DNA from: Streptomyces sp. NRRL F-2664
Lineage (GTDB): Bacteria > Actinomycetota > Actinomycetes > Streptomycetales > Streptomycetaceae
DNA length: 64,000 bases
Assembly (NCBI RefSeq): GCF_000719345.1
Contig: NZ_JOFX01000012.1
Location: 124,001 to 188,000, forward strand
Direction: 5' to 3'
The position numbers and the translations under genes are program-made. Below, in pieces: positions 62,088 through 64,000 of this stretch (positions within the stretch are counted from its first letter, which is position 1; each line of letters begins with the position of its first letter). The notes beneath the pieces were generated by a model. It did not search any database and was not told the DNA's origin. It saw only the letters and a program-made list of their open reading frames with translations.

Positions 62088-64000
62088 CTATCTCCCGTCG
62101 GCCTGCGCCGTCGCGTCGATCGCGGCGAGGGAGCGGCGGACCTGGTTGCGGTCCGTCGTGTACCAGAAGTCCGGCAGCGTGGCCCGCAGGAAGCTCCCGT
62201 ACCGGGCGGTGGCCAGGCGGGGGTCCAGGACCGCGACGACGCCCTTGTCCCCCGTGGCCCGTACGAGCCGGCCCGCGCCCTGTGCCATCAGGAGCGCGGC
62301 GTGCGTGGCGGCGACGGCCATGAAGCCGTTGCCGCCGTGCTCCTCCACCGACTTCTGGCGGGCGCTCATCAGCGGGTCGTCGGGGCGCGGGAAGGGGATC
62401 CGGTCCATGACGACGAGCTGGCAACTGGGACCGGGCACGTCCACGCCCTGCCACAGCGACAGCGTCCCGAACAGGCAGGTCTTCGGGTCGGCGGCGAAGG
62501 CCTTGATCAGCTCGCCGAGCGTCTCCTCGCCCTGGAGCAGGATCGGGTTGTCGAGCCGGCCGCGCAGCTCCTCGGCGGCCGCCTTGGCGCCGCGCATGGA
62601 GGAGAACAGCCCGAGGGTGCGGCCGCCCGCCGCCTCGATCAGCTCAGCGAGCTCGTCCATCATGTCACCGCGGGTGCCCTCGCGGCCCGGCGTGGCCAGG
62701 TGCTTGGCGACGTAGAGGATGCCCTGCTTCGGGTAGTCGAACGGGGAGCCGACGTCCAGGCCCTTCCACACGGGCACGTCGTCGCCCTCGACGCCCTCCG
62801 GGGACAGCCCCAGGGACGCGGCGACGCCGTTGAAGTCGCCGCCGATCTTCAGGGTCGCCGAGGTCAGGACCACCGAACGGTCCTCGAAGAGCTTCTCGCG
62901 CAGCAGGCCCGAAACCGACAGCGGAGCGACCCGGAGGGTGGCGCCGAAGCGGTCGTGGCGCTCGTACCACACGACGTCGTAGGCGGAGGCGGTCGTGATC
63001 CGCTCCGCCACCGCGTGGACGTTCTCCACCGCCGCCAGGGCCTGCTTGCGGACCGCGTCCTCGTCGTGGACCGACTTGTCGCGGGTGGCGCCGATCGCGG
63101 AGATCACGTTGCGCGAGGCGTCCCGCAGGGACATCAGGGCGTAGCCGAGGTCCTCGGGGATCTCTTCCAGACGGCCCGGCAGCGCCAGCTCCATGACGCG
63201 CTCGAAGGTTTCGGAGGCGGTCTGGAGCGCGTCGGCGACCTTCTCGTCGACCAGCTTGGCGGCGCGCTTCACGGCACGGTTGACCTGGCCGGGGGTGAGC
63301 TCGCCGGTGGCGACACCGGTCACCCGGGAGACCAGCTCGTGCGCCTCGTCCACGATCAGCACCTCGTGCTGCGGCAGTACCGGCGCGCCCTCGATGGCGT
63401 CGATGGCCAGCAGGGCGTGGTTGGTGACGACCACGTCGGCGAGCTTGGCCCGCTCGCGGGCGGCCTCGGCGAAGCACTCGGCACCGTACGCGCACTTCGT
63501 GGCGCCCAGGCACTCGCGGGAGGAGACGGAGATCTGCGACCAGGCCTTGTCCGAGACGCCGGGTGTCAGGTCGTCGCGGTCGCCGGTCTCCGTCTCGTCG
63601 GCCCAGTCGCGCAGGCGCAGCAGGTCCTTGCCGAGCTTGCTCGTGGGGCTGGCCGCCTCGAACTGGTCGAAGAGGCCCTCCTCCTCGTCCTGCGGAGCGC
63701 CCTCGTGGAGGCGGTGCAGGCACAGGTAGTTCGACCGGCCCTTGAGCATGGCGAACTGCGGCCGGCGGCGCAGCTGCGGGTGCAGGGCGTCCACCGTCCG
63801 GGGCAGGTCACGCTCGACGAGCTGCCGCTGGAGGGCGAGGGTGGCGGTGGCCACGACCACGCGCTCGCCGTGGGCGAGGGCCGGCACCAGGTAGCCGAGG
63901 GACTTACCGGTGCCGGTGCCCGCCTGGATCAGCCGGTGGGAGTTGTCGTCGATCGCTTCGGCGACGGCTTCGGCCATGGCCACCTGGCCGGGGCGCTCCG
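62088..64000 (-). CDS. DinG/XPD-type ATP-dependent helicase (5' partial)
   Basis: At least 637 codons; the frame continues past base 64000 ('RPGQVAMAEAV...' is mid-protein). Walker A 'QAGTGTGKSLGYLVPALA', Fe-S cluster Cys residues around 'NYLCLHRLHEG', 'SSRECLGATKCAYGAECF', then 'VVVTNHALL', DEAH in 'LIVDEAHELVSR', and C-terminal motifs 'TLGLFSSMRGA', 'GTLSLWQGVDVPG' and 'QGAGRLVRATGDKG'. It unwinds damaged or structured DNA 5' to 3'. Its neighbour lexA and the DinG family suggest SOS control, but the promoter lies outside the window. Confidence 0.92.
   Translation of the reverse strand, partial: ERPGQVAMAEAVAEAIDDNSHRLIQAGTGTGKSLGYLVPALAHGERVVVATATLALQRQLVERDLPRTVDALHPQLRRRPQFAMLKGRSNYLCLHRLHEGAPQDEEEGLFDQFEAASPTSKLGKDLLRLRDWADETETGDRDDLTPGVSDKAWSQISVSSRECLGATKCAYGAECFAEAARERAKLADVVVTNHALLAIDAIEGAPVLPQHEVLIVDEAHELVSRVTGVATGELTPGQVNRAVKRAAKLVDEKVADALQTASETFERVMELALPGRLEEIPEDLGYALMSLRDASRNVISAIGATRDKSVHDEDAVRKQALAAVENVHAVAERITTASAYDVVWYERHDRFGATLRVAPLSVSGLLREKLFEDRSVVLTSATLKIGGDFNGVAASLGLSPEGVEGDDVPVWKGLDVGSPFDYPKQGILYVAKHLATPGREGTRGDMMDELAELIEAAGGRTLGLFSSMRGAKAAAEELRGRLDNPILLQGEETLGELIKAFAADPKTCLFGTLSLWQGVDVPGPSCQLVVMDRIPFPRPDDPLMSARQKSVEEHGGNGFMAVAATHAALLMAQGAGRLVRATGDKGVVAVLDPRLATARYGSFLRATLPDFWYTTDRNQVRRSLAAIDATAQADGR

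Overview
High-GC sequence with Streptomyces-type codon use and gene content: hrdB next to a whiH-type GntR regulator, a class II ribonucleotide reductase behind nrdR, an actinobacterial SOS box in front of lexA, and SARP-controlled antibiotic genes. From memory, the order parE - small Cys-rich protein - trypsin-like protease - hrdB - whiH on the left, and recQ - rnhB - nrdJ/nrdR - lexA - DinG-type helicase on the right, matches the conserved chromosome core of Streptomyces (the SCO58xx region of S. coelicolor). No tRNA, rRNA, CRISPR array, transposase or integrase was seen.

Layout. 1-1014: 3' part of an Mrr-nuclease/TerD fusion. 1160-4757: a CobW-type metal GTPase, a citrate synthase and, divergently, a second citrate synthase-like protein with an N-terminal DNA-binding domain. 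4758-5791: about 1 kb without a convincing gene, built of degenerate repeats of about 200 bp. 5792-10204: a CitA/DcuS-type two-component system facing an acetate-type symporter with its DUF485 partner. 10381-24681: core genes (parE, DUF7455, trypsin-like protease, hrdB, whiH, ABC transporter fusion, NrtR-type Nudix regulator, glycogen-debranching-like enzyme, DUF4192, secreted beta-propeller). 25129-26034: nitroreductase-hemerythrin fusion.

26102-47167: a type II polyketide gene cluster sitting between these core blocks. Aglycone genes resemble the actinorhodin set: KS-alpha, KS-beta (CLF), ACP, ActVII-like aromatase/cyclase, ActIII-like ketoreductase, ActIV-like metallo-beta-lactamase-fold cyclase, ActVA-ORF5-like flavin monooxygenase. 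Sugar genes (2,3-dehydratase, 3-aminotransferase, N-methyltransferase, epimerase, 4-ketoreductase, TylF-like O-methyltransferase) predict an N-methylated, perhaps O-methylated 3-amino-2,3,6-trideoxy-L-hexose; two glycosyltransferases would attach it. The first two NDP-sugar genes, a flavin reductase and pyran-ring genes are absent from the window. One SARP regulator lies in the cluster, and three intergenic regions carry SARP-type heptamers repeated every 11 bp, two of them with a -10-like element at the expected distance. Two direct copies of a serine beta-lactamase-like gene, 98.5% identical over 336 bp and both missing the segment with the catalytic SxxK, bracket the 12-kb core of the cluster.

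47315-64000: RecQ helicase with a phosphoribosyltransferase-like tail, two uncharacterised proteins, RNase HII, a DUF4173 membrane protein, ADP-ribosylglycohydrolase, histidine phosphatase, a DUF4937-like protein, nrdJ, nrdR, lexA and a DinG-type helicase running off the end.

The most unexpected single observation is in hrdB. The reading frame is intact, but about 47-50 residues are missing between 'GKVP' and '[10 protein letters not shown]', i.e. the second half of sigma region 1.2 and the linker before region 2.1 of the principal sigma factor. All coordinates and hairpins were read by eye; family assignments rest on motif recognition, not on database searches.
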